Source: Gemmatimonadota bacterium (lineage in GTDB: Bacteria > Gemmatimonadota > Gemmatimonadetes > Gemmatimonadales > GWC2-71-9). From it: a DNA stretch of 6,924 nt. The position numbers and the translations under genes were made by a program. The notes beneath the pieces were generated by a model, which saw only the letters and a program-made list of their open reading frames with translations, was not told the origin of the DNA and ran no database searches. The DNA lies in assembly GCA_025360265.1 (NCBI GenBank), contig JANYCP010000243.1:1-6924 (forward strand), given 5' to 3'. This document shows positions 5,470 to 6,924 of the stretch, piece after piece (position 1 is the first letter of the stretch; each line of letters begins with the position of its first letter).

Positions 5470-6924
5470 ATGCGTACACTCGCCATCTTCGTCGCGCTGC
5501 TGACTGCTGCTGCGCCGCTTGCCGCTCAGCAACGCGGCGCCGCATTGCCCAAACTTCCCGCGCGCGGCATTCGCGGCGACATCCCGATGACCAACATCAT
5601 CCGGAAGGCGATGGCTGCCGGAACACGCGACTCGACCGGCCGGCCTGGGCCGAAGTACTGGCAGCTCTGGAACGACTACACAATTAACGCGTCGATCAAT
5701 CCGGCGACGTCGGTGTTGACTGGTCACGAAACCATCGTGATTCACAACACCAGTCCCGATTCGCTCACCTCCATCCAGATGCGCCTCGATCAGAATCTCT
5801 TTCGCGCCGAGGCGATTCGCGGATCGTGGACGCCAGCGGAAATCACCGATGGTTTCGTGATCAGCAAGCTCGCCGTTGACGGTGTGGCCGCTGACATGAG
5901 CCCGCCAGCAGCCGGAGGTCGTGGTGGACGCGGCGCCGGTGGCGCAGGGCGCGGGGCGGGCGGAGCGCCAGCGGCCCCTACCGCACCAGCAGTCAATGGC
6001 TTCACCCGCACAACTGGATCGATTCGCCTGGTGAAGGCGATTCCCGCGCATGGCATGGGGTCGCTGGAGATCGACTGGAGCTTCAAGATGCCGGGCGGCT
6101 CCGGCGGCGGACATCGCTCGACGTTGCGGTGGGGCGATTCACTCTACCAGGCCACACAATGGTATCCGCGCGTCGCGGTGTACGATGATCTGCGCGGCTG
6201 GGACACCGATCCATATCTCGGCCCGTCCGAGTTCTACAACAACTTCGGCAAGTTCGACGTGCGCATCGACATGCCGTCGGGCTGGCTGGTCGGCGCGACG
6301 GGGGTGCTGCAGAATCCCGGCGAAGTGCTCACGCCGACGGCGCGTGAACGGCTCTCGCATGTGCTCGAATCGGATTCGACGCGCAGCATCGTCAGCGCCG
6401 CAGAGTTTGGTCCTGGCAGGGCGACTGCCGCAGGTGATCGACTCAGCTGGCATTTCGTGGCTGACACCGTCAACGACTTCGCCTGGGTGACGTCGCGCTC
6501 GTTCATCTGGGATGCAACCCGCGCCACTGTTCCGGGAAAGGGGCCGATCCCGATCAACATCCTCTACACGCCGGGCCGTACGGCGGCGTTTGCCGGCGAG
6601 GGGCAATCGCTCCGGCATGCGATTGAGTTCTACTCCAAAATCTGGATGCCGTTGGCGTTTCCAGTGCACACCGCAGCCGATGGTCCGGATGACGGGATGG
6701 AATACCCGATGATCGTGATGTCGAGCAACGGCGCCGCCGACCATGAGACGGGTCACGAGTGGTGGCCGATGATGGTGAGTGGTAACGAAACGTGGTACGG
6801 CTGGATGGATGAGGGGTTCAACCAATACATGAACATCCTGTCGGGAGCGGACGCGCGACATCAGGCGCCAAACCTCAACGGTCAGGGACAGTCATACGGA
6901 CGCACCAGCGGTAGCGAGACCGAA
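5470..6924 (+). CDS. Secreted M1-family zinc metallopeptidase (aminopeptidase), C-terminus cut by window end
   Basis: The product is an exported zinc aminopeptidase expected to remove N-terminal residues from peptides. The frame is open from ATG 5470 to the last base: 485 residues without a stop. Residues 1-19 are a Sec signal peptide (hydrophobic core 4-19, probable cleavage after LAA before QQ). The N-terminal beta domain spans about 65-340, including TGHETIVIHN at 84-93 and QWYPRVAVYDDLRGW at 230-244. The substrate-binding GxMEN-like motif appears as GMEYP at 409-413. The zinc site is HETGH at 425-429, with the third ligand Glu448 exactly 18 residues after the second histidine, in WMDEGFNQY (445-453); this is the M1 HEXXH-x18-E pattern. 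A Gly/Arg/Ala/Pro-rich stretch at 144-177 interrupts the beta domain. The missing part should hold the rest of the catalytic domain and the C-terminal domain. It follows the importer by 30 bases, suggesting a shared role in peptide use. Confidence 0.92.
   Translation, partial: MRTLAIFVALLTAAAPLAAQQRGAALPKLPARGIRGDIPMTNIIRKAMAAGTRDSTGRPGPKYWQLWNDYTINASINPATSVLTGHETIVIHNTSPDSLTSIQMRLDQNLFRAEAIRGSWTPAEITDGFVISKLAVDGVAADMSPPAAGGRGGRGAGGAGRGAGGAPAAPTAPAVNGFTRTTGSIRLVKAIPAHGMGSLEIDWSFKMPGGSGGGHRSTLRWGDSLYQATQWYPRVAVYDDLRGWDTDPYLGPSEFYNNFGKFDVRIDMPSGWLVGATGVLQNPGEVLTPTARERLSHVLESDSTRSIVSAAEFGPGRATAAGDRLSWHFVADTVNDFAWVTSRSFIWDATRATVPGKGPIPINILYTPGRTAAFAGEGQSLRHAIEFYSKIWMPLAFPVHTAADGPDDGMEYPMIVMSSNGAADHETGHEWWPMMVSGNETWYGWMDEGFNQYMNILSGADARHQAPNLNGQGQSYGRTSGSETE
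5899..6000 (+). repeat. Low-complexity Gly/Arg/Ala/Pro coding segment in the M1 peptidase
   Basis: Codons 144-177 of the peptidase encode a disordered-looking segment: repeated GGRG, GAGG and RGAGG units up to about 166, then a PAAPTAPA-like tail. At DNA level it is a run of imperfect GGN repeats with G tracts at 5947-5949, 5953-5956, 5958-5960 and 5962-5963. It stays in frame and lies between recognisable beta-domain sequence on either side, so it is an insert or loop rather than a frameshift. Confidence 0.75.

Noticed and set aside
5365..6114. A 249-codon minus-strand open frame across the ATPase/peptidase junction.
   Set aside because: It overlaps two well-supported genes on the other strand and has no family-like motif, hydrophobic pattern or credible ribosome site.
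6050..6490. A 146-codon plus-strand open frame inside the peptidase gene.
   Set aside because: It is out of frame with the peptidase, its product is Arg/Ser-rich without a domain, and the peptidase frame is uninterrupted and matches M1 features throughout.
6139..6861. A 240-codon minus-strand open frame opposite the peptidase catalytic region.
   Set aside because: The plus strand here encodes the conserved HETGH and GMEYP motifs, so the antisense frame is a by-product of codon bias.
5470..6924. A possible frameshift in the peptidase around the Gly-rich segment.
   Set aside because: Reading codon by codon from 5470 to 6924 gives one continuous frame, with beta-domain sequence before the insert and the zinc site after it.
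1..6924. CRISPR arrays, tRNA or rRNA genes, insertion sequences, phage genes or a new defence system.
   Set aside because: No regularly spaced repeats, RNA gene signatures, transposase or integrase motifs, or unexplained gene clusters were seen. The window is almost fully accounted for by the importer and the peptidase.

Overview
The window reads as ordinary chromosomal DNA from a high-GC, diderm environmental bacterium. Nearly all of it is coding, all on the + strand. The best guess for the host is Gemmatimonadota or a similar soil or freshwater phylum. This rests on Sec signal peptides ending in Ala-Ala-Gln or Ala-Gln, on an M1 metallopeptidase of the kind common in Gemmatimonadota and Bacteroidota, and on a Gly/Arg/Ala-rich insert in that enzyme. 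No rRNA or marker gene is present, so this is inference.

Layout: positions 1-63 are the last 20 codons of an unidentified upstream gene. Positions 81-5439 hold a complete five-gene ABC importer operon of the dipeptide/oligopeptide/nickel (Dpp/Opp/Nik) class: a family 5 substrate-binding protein, a DppB-type permease, a DppC-type permease, a DppD-type ATPase and a DppF-type ATPase. The genes are packed with a 1-base gap followed by three 4-base ATGA stop/start overlaps, which implies one transcript and coupled translation. After a 30-base gap comes a secreted M1-family zinc aminopeptidase (5470 to the window end). It is cut off after its catalytic centre, with 485 residues visible.

A plausible joint role is peptide scavenging. 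The exported aminopeptidase trims peptides outside the cytoplasm, the binding protein captures them in the periplasm, and the two-permease, two-ATPase complex imports them using ATP. The substrate cannot be proven from sequence, because this transporter class also carries nickel, sugars, opines and other ligands.

I found no mobile element, CRISPR array, RNA gene, phage gene or undescribed system. The points worth a second look are modest: the low-complexity insert in the peptidase, paired cysteines and an EF-hand-like loop in the binding protein, a divergent loop in the first permease, conserved C-terminal cysteine clusters in both ATPases, a weak hairpin at the end of the transporter operon, and the unidentified upstream gene end.
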